Below, one piece after another: positions 1-12,500 of a stretch of 64,000 nucleotides of DNA. The position numbers were made by a program, and so were the translations under genes. How positions within the stretch are numbered: position 1 is the first letter of the stretch; the number at the start of each line of letters is the position of its first letter. The notes beneath the pieces were generated by a model, which worked only from the letters and a program-made list of their open reading frames with translations, made no database searches and was not told the origin of the DNA. Source of the stretch: Platerodrilus igneus (lineage: Eukaryota > Arthropoda > Insecta > Coleoptera > Lycidae); assembly GCA_036346225.1 (NCBI GenBank), contig JARFIW010001483.1, positions 124,001 through 188,000 of the forward strand. Reading direction: 5' to 3'.

Positions 1-464
1 GTTTCTAAAAGGCGATCTTTGAAACTAAATCGTACTTAAAGTAACTCAACAGCAGTCGCACTACATTCGGTCAAAATCTGCAAAACAATTCTTGCGCTTC
101 AATAATATTAATCTACACAGTATATGCGGTGGAACATTAGGAATTTATCGGAAAAATTACTAACTGCATACTTACTCTCATAATTGTTTAAAATTTTTAG
201 CAAATCGTTTCTCCTTTAAATGTATTTAAGCTACCAGTTGTATATCTATCCTCCGGGTAGATGTGGATTTGTGATAAAATTCCTAGTACGATGTTTGAAA
301 CTAAATCGTTTTCAAAGTAACTCTACAGCAACCTCAACACAGTCTGTCAGATTCTACGTACAATTGCTGCATTGCCTTAACACTAAATAACAAAATGTAT
401 GTAAAAATAAGGAGAATATCAAAGACTTTTGGATTAGCTACAAACTACTCACTTAATCTCATAA

Positions 465-751
465 TTGATTACAACAAATAGCTAAGCTTTTCACTTTCTA
501 TTGTATGCAACCTGCCAGTTGTATGTCTATTCTCCGACTAGAAAGATTTTGACTTGCAGTGGAATTACTCAAAGTACAATGTGTGAAACAAAATCTTACT
601 AGAAATTACTCGAAGCAGCGTACCACAGTCGATCAGAGTTCACAAACGACTTGCTCCATTTCCATAATACTAACCTGCAAAGTGTGTAAATACACAACAA
701 TATTAGAAAGTCCCGTACACGATAATAACTGCAAACTTACTCTCATAATGT
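465..751. repeat. Representative type A monomer
   Basis: Type A is marked by CTTTCTATTGTATGCAAGC, GTATGTCTATTCTCCGATTAG, GACTTGCAGTGGAATTACTC and CTAACCTGCAAAGTGTGTAT. Its end reads ACTCTCATAATAATTGATT or ATATTTGATT. Many A monomers carry the palindrome GTGTATATACAC near their 3' third. Confidence 0.8.
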
Positions 752-992
752 TTGATTCAAACCAATATTGTACATTTGCCCTCAGTGTAGAAGCATATGG
801 GGTTGTAGTAGAATTACTAAAAAACGGTGTTTGAAACCAATTCGTTCTCAACATATCTCAACAGCAGCCGCATTACAGTCGGTCAAATTCTACAAAACAT
901 TTTGGCATTTCCATAACGTTAATCTACATAACGTGTATACGGTGGAATAATAGGAATTCTCGGAAAAATTAATAACAGCATTACTCTCATAA
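752..992. repeat. Representative type B monomer
   Basis: Type B is marked by GTTGCTTTTTCCAATGTTG, GCATTTGCCTTCAGGGTAG and AAGCATGTGGGGTTG early on. Later it has TAATCTACATAATGTGTATA and GGTGGAATATTAGG. It lies between A and C monomers almost everywhere. Confidence 0.8.
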
Positions 993-1272
993 TTGATTGT
1001 AATCTGTAGCGAATCGTTTGTCCTTCCAATATATTTAAGCTACCAGTTGCACATCTAGCCTCCGGGTAGATGTAAGTTTGCCAAAGAATTACTGGTACGA
1101 TGTTTGAAACCAAATCCTTATCAAAGTAACTTCACAGCAACCGCAGCACAGTCTGTCAGATTCTACAATCATTTGTTGCATTGCCTTAACGATATACTAC
1201 AAAGTGTATGTAAATATAGCATAAATTTCAAAAATCTCGGATAAGCTATAAACTACAAACTCACTCTCATAA
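993..1272. repeat. Representative type C monomer
   Basis: Type C is marked by AATGTATTCAAGCTACCAG, CTCCGGGTAGATGT, AACCGCAACACAGTCTGTCAG and TTGCATTGCCTTAACACTA, and by an AAGCTACAAACTACAAACTC end. It precedes A. The doubled CTACAAACTACAAAC sequence is a reliable C-to-A junction marker. Confidence 0.8.
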
Positions 1273-2368
1273 TTGATTAAAATAATTAGTTTTTCCTTCA
1301 ATTGTATGCAAGCTGCCAGTTGTATGTCTATTCTCCGATTAGGAAGACTTAGACTTGTAGTGGAATTACTCAAAGTACTATGTTTGAAACAAAATCGTAC
1401 TTAAGGTAACTATACAGCAGCGAGCTACAGCCCTCAGATTGTACAAACAACTCGCTACATTTCCATTCAACTAACCTGCAAAGTGTGTCAATGCCCTTAA
1501 TATAAGGAAGCTTCGACCATGATACTAACTGCAAACTTACTCTCATAATAATTGATTAAAACCAGTACCGAAGTGTTGCTCTTTTCTATGTTGTGCATTT
1601 GTCTTCAGGGTAGAAGCATGTGTGGTTGCAGTAGAATTACTAAGGTTACGATATTTGAAACCATATCGTACTCAAAGTAGTTCGACAGCAGCCGCACTAT
1701 AATCGGTTGCATTCCATAAAACAATTGTTGCACTTCCATAATAGTAACCTATAAAATGTGTATACAAAGTAATATTAGGAATTCACCAAAAAAGTACTAA
1801 ATGTAAACTTACTCTTAGAATTGATTAAAAGTAGTAGCAAATCGTTTTTCCTTAAAATGCATTCAAGGCGCCAGTTGAACACCTACCTTCCAGGTAAAAG
1901 TATGTGGGAATAAAGAGCAATTACTAAAAGTACGATGTTTGAAACCTAATTGTACTCGAAGTAACTCTACTGCAGCTGCACTAGGGTCGGTCCGCTACAA
2001 AAAAAAAATGGTTGCACTTCCTTAATTCTAATCTACAAAAGTGTATACAGTGAAATATTAGGAATCTCGGAAAAAGTACTAACCGCAAACTTACTCTCAT
2101 AAATGATGAAAATCTGTAGCGACTTGCTTCTGCTCATAATATTGTACATCTATCCGCTGAATAGACGTGTAATTGCAGTATAGCTAAAAGTAGGTAGATT
2201 GAAACCAAGTCGTTCTCAAACTAACTCCACAGCATCCACACCACAGTCTGTCAGGTACTATATATAATTGTTGTATGGCAGTAACACTAGACTGCAAAGT
2301 CTATGTACATACAGCGTGACTATCAGAAAGTATTGAATACGCTACAAACTACAAACTTAATCTCATAA
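1273..2368. repeat. Representative expanded A-B-D-C' tetramer (1,096 bp)
   Basis: The order is A 1,273-1,551, B 1,552-1,820, D 1,821-2,102 and C' 2,103-2,368. D has CAAGGCGCCAGTTG and CTTCCAGGTA. C' has CTATCCGCTGAATAGACG and TATACAATTGTTGTATGGCAG. The tetramer recurs at several places, for example 6,42x-7,46x, 12,83x-13,92x and 26,59x-27,69x, so it is a stable alternative higher-order unit. Confidence 0.75.
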
Positions 2369-2545
2369 ATGATTAAAACAAATAACAGCATTTCACTTTC
2401 TATTGTATACAAGCTGCCAGTTATATGTCCATCAGATTCCACAAACGATTTGCTCCATTTCCATAATACTAACCTGCCAAGTGTGTATATACACAACAGT
2501 ATTAGAAAGTCTCGAAAAAAATACCATCTGCATACTTACTATCAT
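2369..2545. repeat. Internally deleted A monomer
   Basis: This A monomer jumps from the early block CAGTTATATGTC directly to ATCAGATTCCACAAACG, losing roughly 100 bp. The same joint is present at about 7,530 and 13,990. The related monomer at about 27,740 keeps the missing part. The deletion was therefore inherited by block duplication. Confidence 0.7.
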
Positions 2546-3138
2546 AATAATTGATCCAAACCACTAGCGAAACATTGCTTCTTCCGATATTGTGCATTTG
2601 TACTCAGGGTAGAAGCAAGTGGGGTTGTAGTAGAGCTGCTAAAAGTGCGATGTTTGAAACCAAATCGTACTAAAAGTAACTCAACAACAGCCACACTATA
2701 AACTGTAAAATTCGACAAAAAAGCTCTAGATAATGTGTATACGGAGAAATATTAGAAATTCTCGCAAAAATTACTAACTGCATATTTACCCTCATAATTG
2801 AATAAAATCTGTAGCTGATCCTTTCTTCTTCCAATGTATTCAAGTTACCAGTTGCACATCTAGCCTCCAAGTAGATATCGGTTTGCAATAGACCTACTAG
2901 TACGATGTTTGGAACCAAATCGTTTTCTAAGTAACTCGACAGCGACCGCAACGCAGTCTGTCAGATTCTACAAACATTTGTTGCGTTGTCTAACACTAAT
3001 CTGCAAAGTGTAAATAAATATAGCGTAAATATCAAAAGTCTCGGATAAGCTACAAACTACAAACTTACTCTCATAATTGAAAGAACCAATTAGTTTCACT
3101 TTCTATTGCATGCAAGCTGTCAGTTGTATGTCTATTCT

Positions 3139-3207
3139 AATGTAATACCTCCGGGTGGAGCATTGGGGACGTGACCGCAAGTATAGCGGCCCTAATTCAA
3201 ATTTTAG
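3139..3207 (+). mobile_element. 69-bp retroposed fragment, copy 1
   Basis: A G+C-richer 69-bp sequence interrupts an A monomer. The 14-bp string TGTATGTCTATTCT lies on both sides (3,125-3,138 and 3,208-3,221), which reads as a target-site duplication. The paralogous monomer at about 20,770-20,800 lacks the insert and has only one copy of the string. It begins near AGTACCTCCGGG and ends in an A+T-rich stretch. Size and long duplication fit a 5'-truncated retroposed RNA. The first dozen bases resemble the 3' region of U2 snRNA, but the rest does not obviously match, so the source is unassigned. Confidence 0.65.
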
Positions 3208-6013
3208 TGTATGTCTATTCTCAGATTAGGAAGATTTAAATATGAGTGGAATTACTCAAAGTACGCTGTTTGAAACAGAATCGCACAAAAAATTATACCA
3301 CAGCAACGTACCACAGTGGGTAAGATTCCACAAACGATTTGCTCCATTTTCATAATACTAAACTGGAAAGTGTGTATGTACACAACAATATTAGAAGGTC
3401 TAGAAGAACATACTAAATGCAATTTTACTCTCATAATAAATGATTCAAAGCAGTAGCGAAACGTTGCTTATTCCAATATTGTGCATTTGCCTTCAGGCTA
3501 GAAGTGCGATGTTTGAAACAAAATCGTACTCAAAGTAACTCAATAGCAGCCGCACTACAGTCACTCAAATTCTACAAAAAAATTCTTAAATTGCCTATTA
3601 GTAATCTGAATAATTTGTATACAGGGAAATATTGGGAATTCTTGGAAAAATTACTAACTGCATACTCACTCTCATAATTGATTAAAATATATAGTGCATC
3701 GTTTCCTCTTCCAATGTATTCAAGCTTCCAGTTGCGCATCTAACCTCCGGGTAGATATTGGTTTGCAGCCAAAATTACTGGTACGATGTTTGAAAACAAA
3801 TCGTTTTCAAAGTAACTCCACAGCAACCGCAGCTTGGCCAGTCATATTCTATAAACAATTGTTGCATTGACTTAACAATTAATTGCAAAGTGTATGTAAA
3901 TATAGCGTGAAAGAAATACAAACGTATCGGATAATCTACAAACTACAAACTCACTCTCATTATTGATTACAACAATTAACTTCCTTTTCTATTGTATGCA
4001 AGCTGCCAGTTGTATGTCTATTCTCCTATTAGGAAGACTTATACTTGCAGTGGATTTACTCTAAGTACAATGTTTGCAACAAAATCGTACTAAAGTAACT
4101 CTACTGCAGCGAACCACAGCCCGTCAGATGGTATAATCGCATTGCTTTATTTCCATAAAACTAACCCGAAATTGTTTCAATACCCTTAATATTAGGAAGT
4201 ACAAACTGCAAACTTACTTTTATAATAATTGATTAAAACCCGTAACAAAGCATTACTTTTTCCAATGTTGGGCATTTGCCTTCAGGATAGAAGCATGTGT
4301 GGTTGCAGTGGCATTACTAAGGTTCGGATGCTTCAAACCATATCGTACTCAAAGTAAGTCGACAGCAGCCGCACTGCATTCGTTAGTTTCTACAAAAAAA
4401 AATTGTTGTACTTCCATAATACTAACCTACAAAATGTCTATAAAAAGGAATATTAGGAATTCTCCGAAAAAATACTAACTACAAACTTACTTTTATAATT
4501 GATTAAAAGCAGTGGCGAATCGTTACTCCTTTCAATGTATTCAAGCTACCAGTTGTACGTGTACCCTCCGGAAAGATGCATGATTGCAGTATAATTACAA
4601 AAAAGAACGATGATTGAAACCAAACCGTTCTCAAACTAACTCCGCAGCATCCACACCAGTTTGTCGGATAATACAAACAATTGTTGTATTGCCGTAACAC
4701 AATTCTACAGAGTCTATGTATGTATAGCGTGACTATCAGAAAGTCTCAGATAAGCTAGAAACTTAATCTCATAATTGATTAAAACAAATAGCAAAGCGTT
4801 TCATTTTCTATTGCATGCAAGCTGCCAGTTGTATGTATAATCTCCGATTAGGAAGACTTGAACTTACACTAGAATTACTCAAAGTACGCTGTGTGAAACA
4901 AAATCCTACTAAAAATTACTCCACAGCAGCGTACTACAGTCGGTCAGATTCCACAAACGACTTGCTCCATTTCCATAATACTAACCTGCAAATTGTGTAT
5001 ATAAACAACAATATTAGAAAGTCCCGAACAAGCTACTAACTGCAAACTTACTCTCATAATATTTGATTCAAAAGCGTTGCTTATTCCAATATTGTGCATT
5101 TGCCTTTATGATAGAAGCTTATGTGGTTGTAGTAGAAGTACTAAAATAGCAATGTTTGAAATCAAATCGTACTCAACGTAACTCAACAGCAGCCGCACTA
5201 CAGTCGGTCAAATTCTGCAAAACAAATTTTTCATTTCCATAACATTAATCTACATAATGTGTATACGGTGGAATAATAGGAATTCTTGGAAAAATTACTA
5301 ACTGCATACTTACCTACATAATTGATTGTTATGTGTAGCAAATCGTTTGTCCTTTCAATATATTTAAGCTACCAGTTGCACATCTAATCTCCGGGTAGAT
5401 GTAAGTTTGCGGTAGAATTACTAGTGCGATGTTTGAAACCACATGATTATCAAAGTAACTTCACAGCAACCGCAACACAGTCTGTCAAAGTTTACAAACA
5501 ATTGCTGCATTGCCTTAATACTATACTGCAAAGTGTATATAAATATATCGTGAATTTCAAAAATTTCGAATAAGCTTCAAACTCACTCTCATAGTTGATT
5601 ATAATAATTAAATTCCCTTTCAATTGTATGTAAGCTGAGCCAGTTGTATGTCTATTCTCCGATTAGGAAGACTTAGACTTGATGTAAAATGACTCAAAGT
5701 ACAATGTTTGAAACAAAATTGTATTTAAAGTAACTCTACAGCAGCAAACCACAGGCGGTCAGATTGTACAAATGATTTGCTACATTCCGATACAACTAAC
5801 CTGCAAAGTGTGTCAATTCCCAACAATATAGCAAGTTTGGAACAAGATACTAGCTGCAAACTGCCCTCATAGTTATTGATTAAAACCACTAACGGAGCGT
5901 TGCTTTTTCCAATGTTGTGCATCTTTCCGTCAGGGTAGAAGCATGTGGGGTTGCAGTAGAATTACTAAGGGTAAGATGTTTAAAATCAAATCGCACTCAA
6001 AGTAACTCCACAA

Positions 6014-9000
6014 CAGCCGCATTACAGTCGGTCAAATTCTACAAAACATTTTGGCATTTCCATAACGTTAATCTACATAACGTGTATACGGTGGAATAAT
6101 AGGAATTCTCGGAAAAATTAATAACAGCATTACTCTCATAATTGATTGTAATCTGTAGCGAATCGTTTGTCCTTCCAATATATTTAAGCTACCAGTTGCA
6201 CATCTAGCCTCCGCATAGATGTAAGTTTGCCAAAGAATTACTGGTACGATGTTTGAAACCAAATCCTTATCAAAGTAACTTCACAGCAACCGCAGCACAG
6301 TCTGTCAGATTCTACAATCATTTGTTGCATTGCCTTAACGATATACTACAAAGTGTATGTAAATATAGCATAAATTTCAAAAATCTCGGATAAGCTATAA
6401 ACTACAAACTCACTCTCATAATTGATTAAAATAATTAGTTTTTCGTTCAATTGTATGCAAGCTGCCAGTTGTATGTCTATTCTCCGATTAGGAAGACTTA
6501 GACTTGTAGTGGAATTACTCAAATTACAATGTTTGAAACAAAATCGTACTTAAGGTAACTATACAACAGCGAGCTACAGCCCTCAGATTGTACAAACAAC
6601 TCGCTACATTTCCATTCAACTAACCTGCAAAGTGTGTCAATGTCCTTAATATAAGGAAGCTTCGACCATGATACTAACTGCAAACTTACTCTCATAATAA
6701 TTGATTAAAACCAGTACCGAAGTGTTGCTCTTTTCTATGTTGTGCATTTGTCTTCAGGGTAGAAGCATGTGTGGTTGCAGTAGAATTACTAAGGTTACTA
6801 TAATCGGTTGCATTCCATAAAACAATTGTTGCACTTCCATAATAGTAACCTATAAAATGTGTATACAAAGTAATATTAGGAATTCACCAAAAAAGTACTA
6901 AATGCAAACTTACTCTTAGAATTGATTAAAAGTAGTAGCAAATTGTTTTTCCTTAAAATGCATTCAAGGCGCCAGTTGAACACCTATCTTCCAGGTGTAT
7001 GTGGGAATAAAGAGCAATTACTAAAAGTACGATGTTTGAAACCTAATGGTACTCGAAGTAACTCTACTGCAGCTGCACTAGGGTCGGTCCGCTACAAGAA
7101 AAAAAATGGTTGCACTTCCTTAATTCTAATCTACAAAAGTGTATACAGTGAAATATTAGGAATCTCGGAAAAAAAACTAACCGCAAACTTACTCTCATAA
7201 ATGATGAAAATCTGTAGCGACTTGCTTTTGCTCATAATATTGTACATCTATCCGCTGAATAGACGTGTAATTGCAGTACAGCTAAAAGTACGTAGATTGA
7301 AACCAAGTCGTTCTCAAACTAACTCCACAGCATCCACACCACAGTCTGTCATGTACTATATACAATTGTTGTATGGCAGTAACACTAGACTGCAAAGTCT
7401 ATGTACATACAGCGTGACTATCAGAAAGTATTGGATACGCTACAAACTACAAACTTAATCTCATAAATGATTAAAACAAATAACAGCATTTCACTTTCTA
7501 TTGTATACAAGCTGCCAGTTATATGTCCATCAGATTCCACAAACGATTTGCTCCATTTCCATAATACTAACCTGCAAAGTGTGTATATACACAACAGTAT
7601 TAGAAAGTCTCGAAAAAAATACTATCTGCATACTTACTATCATAATAATTGATCCAAACCAGTAGCGAAACATTGCTTCTTCCAATATTGTGCATTTGTA
7701 CTCAGGGTAGAAGCAAGTGGGGTTGTAGTAGAGCTGCTAAAAGTGCGATGTTTGAAACCAAATCGTACTAAAAGTAACTCAACAACAGCCACACTATAAA
7801 CTGTAAAATTCGACAAAAAAGCTCTAGATAATGTGTATACGGAGAAATATTAGAAATTCTCGCAAAAATTACTAACTGCATATTTACCCTCATAATTGAA
7901 TAAAATCTGTAGCTGATCCTTTCTTCTTCCAATGTATTCAAGTTACCAGTTGCACATCTAGCCTCCAAGTAGATATCGGTTTGCAATAGACCTATTAGTA
8001 CGATGTTTGGAACCAAATCGTTTTCTAAGTAACTCGACAGCGACCGCAACGCAGTCTGTCAGATTCTACAAACATTTGTTGCGTTGTCTAACACTAATCT
8101 GCAAAGTGTAAGTAAATATAGCGTAAATATCAAAAGTCTCGGATAAGCTACAAACTACAAACTTACTCTCATAATTGAAAGAACCAATTAGTTTCACTTT
8201 CTATTGCATGCAAGCTGTCAGTTGTATGTCTATTCTAATGTAGTACCTCCGGGTGGAGCATTGGGGACGTGACCGCAAGTATAGCGGCCCTAATTCAAAT
8301 TTTAATGTATGTCTATTCTCAGATTAAGAAGATTTAAATATGAGTGGAATTACTCAAAGTACGCTGTTTGAAACAGAATCGCACAAAAAATTATACCACA
8401 GCAACGTACCACAGGGGGTAAGATTCCACAAACGATTTGCTCCATTTTCATAATACTAAACTGGAAAGTGTGTATGTACACAACAATATTAGAAGGTCTA
8501 GAAGAACATACTAAATGCAATTTTACTCTCATAATAAAAGATTCAAAGCAGTAGCAAAACGTTGCTTATTCCAATATTGTGCATTTGCCTTCAGGCTAGA
8601 AGTGCGATGTTTGAAACAAAATCGTACTCAAAGTAACTCAATAGCAGCCGCACTACAGTCACTCAAATTCTACAAAAATATTCTTAAATTGCCTATTAGT
8701 AATCTGAATAATTTGTATACAGAGAAATATTGGGAATTCTTGGAAAAATTACTAACTGCATACTCACTCTCATAATTGATTAAAATATATAGTGCATCGT
8801 TTCCTCTTCCAATGTATTCAAGCTTCCAGTTGCGCATCTAACCTCTGGGTAGATATTGGTTTGCAGCCAAAATTACTGGTACGATGTTTGAAAACAAATC
8901 GTTTTCAAAGTAACTCCGCAGCAACCGCAACTTGGCCAGTCATATTCTATAAACAATTGTTGCATTGACTTAACAATTAATTGCAAAGTGTATGTAAATA

Positions 9001-9530
9001 TAGCGTGAAAGAAATACAAATGTATCGGATAATCTACAAACTACAAATTCACTCTCATTATTGATTACAACAATTAACTTCCTTTTCTATTGTATGCAAG
9101 CTGCCAGTTGTATGTCTATTCTCCTATTAGGAAGACTTATACTTGCAGTGGATTTACTCTAAGTACAATGTTTGCAACAAAATCGTACTAAAGTAACACT
9201 ACTGCAGCGAACCACAGCCCGTCAGATTGTATAATCGCATTGCTATATTTCCATAAAACTAACCCGAAATTGTTTCAATACCCTTAATATTAGGAAGTAC
9301 TAACTGCAAACTTACTTTTATAATAATTGATTAAAACCCGTAACAAAGCATTACTTTTTCCAATGTTGGGCATTTGCCTTCAGGATAGAAGCATGTGTGG
9401 TTGCAGTGGCATTACTAAGGTTCGGATGCTTCAAACCATATCGTACTCAAAGTAAGTCGACAGCAGCCGCACTGCATTCGTTAGTTTCTAAAAAAAAAAA
9501 ATTGTTGTACTTCCATAATAGTAACCTATA
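6014..9530. repeat. Block duplication II, right copy
   Basis: Joins the preceding monomer inside GCCGCATTACAG, in register with the monomer repeat, as unequal exchange between homologous monomers would produce. It leaves the homology near CTTCCATAATAGTAACC at about 9,530. Confidence 0.85.
8237..8305 (+). mobile_element. 69-bp retroposed fragment, copy 2
   Basis: Same insert and same flanking 14-bp repeats as the copy at 3,139, shifted by 5,098 bp along with the surrounding monomers. It therefore arose by block duplication, not by a second insertion. Confidence 0.65.
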
Positions 9531-12500
9531 AAATGTGTATACACAGAATTATTTGGAATTAACCGAAAAAGTACTAATTGCAAACTTACACTTAGAATTG
9601 ATTAAAAGTAGTAGCGAATCGTTTATCCTTAAAACGTATTCAAGGCGCCAGTTGAACACCTATCTTCCAGGTAGAAGTATGTGGGAATGAAGAGGAATTA
9701 CTAAAAGTATTATGTTTGAAACCAAATTGTACTTGAAGTAACTCCACTGCAGTTGCACTAGGGTCGGTCAGCTACTAGAAAAAAAATGGTCGCACTTCCT
9801 TAATTCTAACCTACACAAAGTGTATACAGTGAAATATTAGGAATCTCGGAAAAAGTACTAACTGCAAACTTACTCTCATAAATGATGAAAATCTGTAGCG
9901 ACTTGTTTCTCCTTAAAATATTGCACATCTATCCGCTGAATAGACGCGTGATTGCAGTATAATAACTAAAAGTAAATAGATTAAAACCAAGTGTTCTCAA
10001 ACTAACTCCACAGCATCCACACCACAGTCAGTCAGATACTATATACAATTGTTGTATGGCAGTAACACTAAACTGCAAAGTATATGTATATATGGCGTGA
10101 ATATCAGAAAGTACTGGATAAGCTACAAACTACAAACTTAATCTCATAATTGATTAAAACAAATGACAAAACGTTTCGCTTTCTATTCTATGCATGCTAC
10201 CAGTTGCATGTCTCTTCTCCGATTAGGTCGATTACTCAAAGTACGCTGTTTGAAAAAAGATCGTACTAAAAGTAACTGTAGCAACGAACCACAGCCAGTC
10301 AGATTGTACAAATAATTTGCTACATTCCCATACAACTAACTTGCAAAGTGTGTCAATACTCAACAGTATTAGGAAGTTTTGACCAAGATACTAACTGCAA
10401 ACTTACTCTCATAATAATTGATTAAAACCAGTACCGAAGCGTTGCTTTTTCCTATGTTGTGCATTTGCCTTCAGGGTAGAAGCATGTATAGTTGCAGTAG
10501 AATTACTAAGGTTACGATGTTTGAAGCCATATTGTACTCAGAGTAAGTCGACAGCAGCCGCACTATAATCGGTTTGATTCCACAAAAAAATTGTTGCACT
10601 TCCATAATAGTAACCTATAAAATGTGTATACAAAGGAATATTAGGAATTCGCCGAAGAAGTACTAATTGCAAACTTACTCTTAGAATTGATTAAAAGTAG
10701 TAGCAAATCGTTTTTCCTTAAAATGTATTCAAGGCGCCAGTTGGACACCTATCTTCCAGGTAGAAGTATGTGGGAATGAAAAGAAATTACTAAATGTACG
10801 ATGTTTGAAACTAAATTGTACGCGAGGTAACTCCACTGCAGCCCCACTAGGGCCGGTCAGCTTCTAAAAAAAAATTGTTGCACTTCCATAATTCTAACTT
10901 ACAAAGGGTTTATACAGTGAAATTCTAGAACTCTTGGAAAAGTACTTACTACTAGCTTACTAGAATAAATGGTAAAAATCTGTAGCGATTTGTTTGTCCT
11001 CTTAATGTTGCACATCCATCGTTCGTGTAAACGCGTGAGTGCAGTATAGTTACTGAAAGTACGATGATTGAAAGCAAATCTTTCTCAAAGTAACTCCACA
11101 GCATCTACACCACAGTCTGTCAGATACTACAAACAATTGTTGCATTGCCATAACACTAAAGTGGAAAGTCTATGTATATACAGCATGACTGTCAGAAAGT
11201 ATCGGATACGCTACAAACTACGAACTTAATCGCATTATTGATCATAACAGATAGCGAAGCGTTTCAATTTCTACTGTATGCAAGCTGTCAGTTATATGTC
11301 TATTCTCGGATTTGGAAAATTTGGACTTACAGGGCTAGTCAAAGAATGATGTTTGAAACAGATACCACAAACGATTTGCTTCATTTGCCTAATACTAAAT
11401 CTGCAAAGTGTGTATCTACACAACATCAATAGGAAATCTTGTACAAGATTCTAAAGCAAACCTACTCTAATAATAATTGATTCTAACTAGTAGCAAAGCA
11501 TTGCTTATCCCACTTTTGCGCATTTAAATTCAGTGTAGAATCATGTTAAGTTGTAGAGTTTCTAAAAGGCGATCTTTGAAACTAAATCGTACTTAAAGTA
11601 ACTCAACAGCAGTGGCACTACATTCGGTCAAAATCTGCAAAACAATTCTTGCGCTTCAATAATATTAATCTACACAGTATATGCGGTGGAACATTAGGAA
11701 TTTATCGGAAAAATTACTAACTGCATACTTACTCTCATAATTGTTTAAAATTTTTAGCAAATCGTTTCTCCTTTAAATGTATTTAAGCTACCAGTTGTAT
11801 ATCTATCCTCCGGGTAGATGTGGATTTGTGATAAAATTCCTAGTACGATGTTTGAAACCAAATCGTTTTCAAAGTAACTCTACAGCAACCTCAACACAGT
11901 CTGTCAGATTCTACGTACATTTGCTGCATTGCTTTAACACTAAATAACAAAATGTATGTAAAAATAAGGAGAATATCAAAGACTTTTGGATTAGCTACAA
12001 ACTACTCACTTAATCTCATAATTGATTACAACAAATAGCTAAGCTTTTCACTTTCTATTGTATGCAAGCTGCCAGTTGTATGTCTATTCTCCGACTAGAA
12101 AGATTTTGACTTGCAGTGGAATTACTCAAAGTACAATGTGTGAAACAAAATCTTACTAGAAATTATTCCAAGCAGCGTACCACAGTCGATCAGAGTTCAC
12201 AAACGACTTGCTCCATTTCCATAATACTAACCTGCAAAGTGTGTAAATACACAACAATATTAGAAAGTCTCGTACACTTATAATAACTGCAAACTTACTC
12301 TCATAATGTTTGATTCAAACCAATATTGTACATTTGCCCTCAGTGTAGAAGCATATGGGGTTGTAGTAGAATTACTAAAAAGCGGTGTTTGAAACCAATT
12401 CGTTCTCAACATATCTCAACAGCAGCCGCATTACAGTCGGTCAAATTCTACAAAACATTTTGGCATTTCCATAACGTTAATCTACATAATGTGTATACGG

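Larger units (their letters stand above)
465..1272. repeat. Representative A-B-C satellite trimer (808 bp)
   Basis: Three consecutive monomers make one higher-order unit. A is 465-751, B is 752-992 (short, because about 25 bp near its start is missing) and C is 993-1,272. The same A-B-C order repeats at 2,369-3,667 and onward, and can still be followed in the diverged monomers after 57,440. Orientation is constant throughout the window. Confidence 0.85.
865..4430. repeat. Block duplication II, left copy
   Basis: This 3.6-kb stretch is repeated at 6,014-9,530, with an offset of 5,149 bp that falls to 5,098 bp after a 47-bp deletion near 6,797 in the right copy. A third version lies at about 12,422-15,986 through block duplication I. 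Confidence 0.85.
1..6027. repeat. Block duplication I, left copy
   Basis: Nearly identical to 11,558-17,585 at an offset of 11,556-11,559 bp. The match starts at the GTTTCTAAAAGGCGATC motif and ends in a monomer at GCCGCATTACAG. Between-block similarity is far higher than similarity between neighbouring monomers, so this is a recent duplication of a unit about 6 kb long. The left limit is the window edge and may not be the true limit. Confidence 0.85.

Noticed and set aside
559..834. 91-codon open frame, with near copies at 25,882 and 44,943
   Set aside because: The frame lies wholly inside satellite monomers, lacks any domain, and recurs only because the block recurs. The same applies to the other 60-116 codon frames in the array, including those with hydrophobic stretches.
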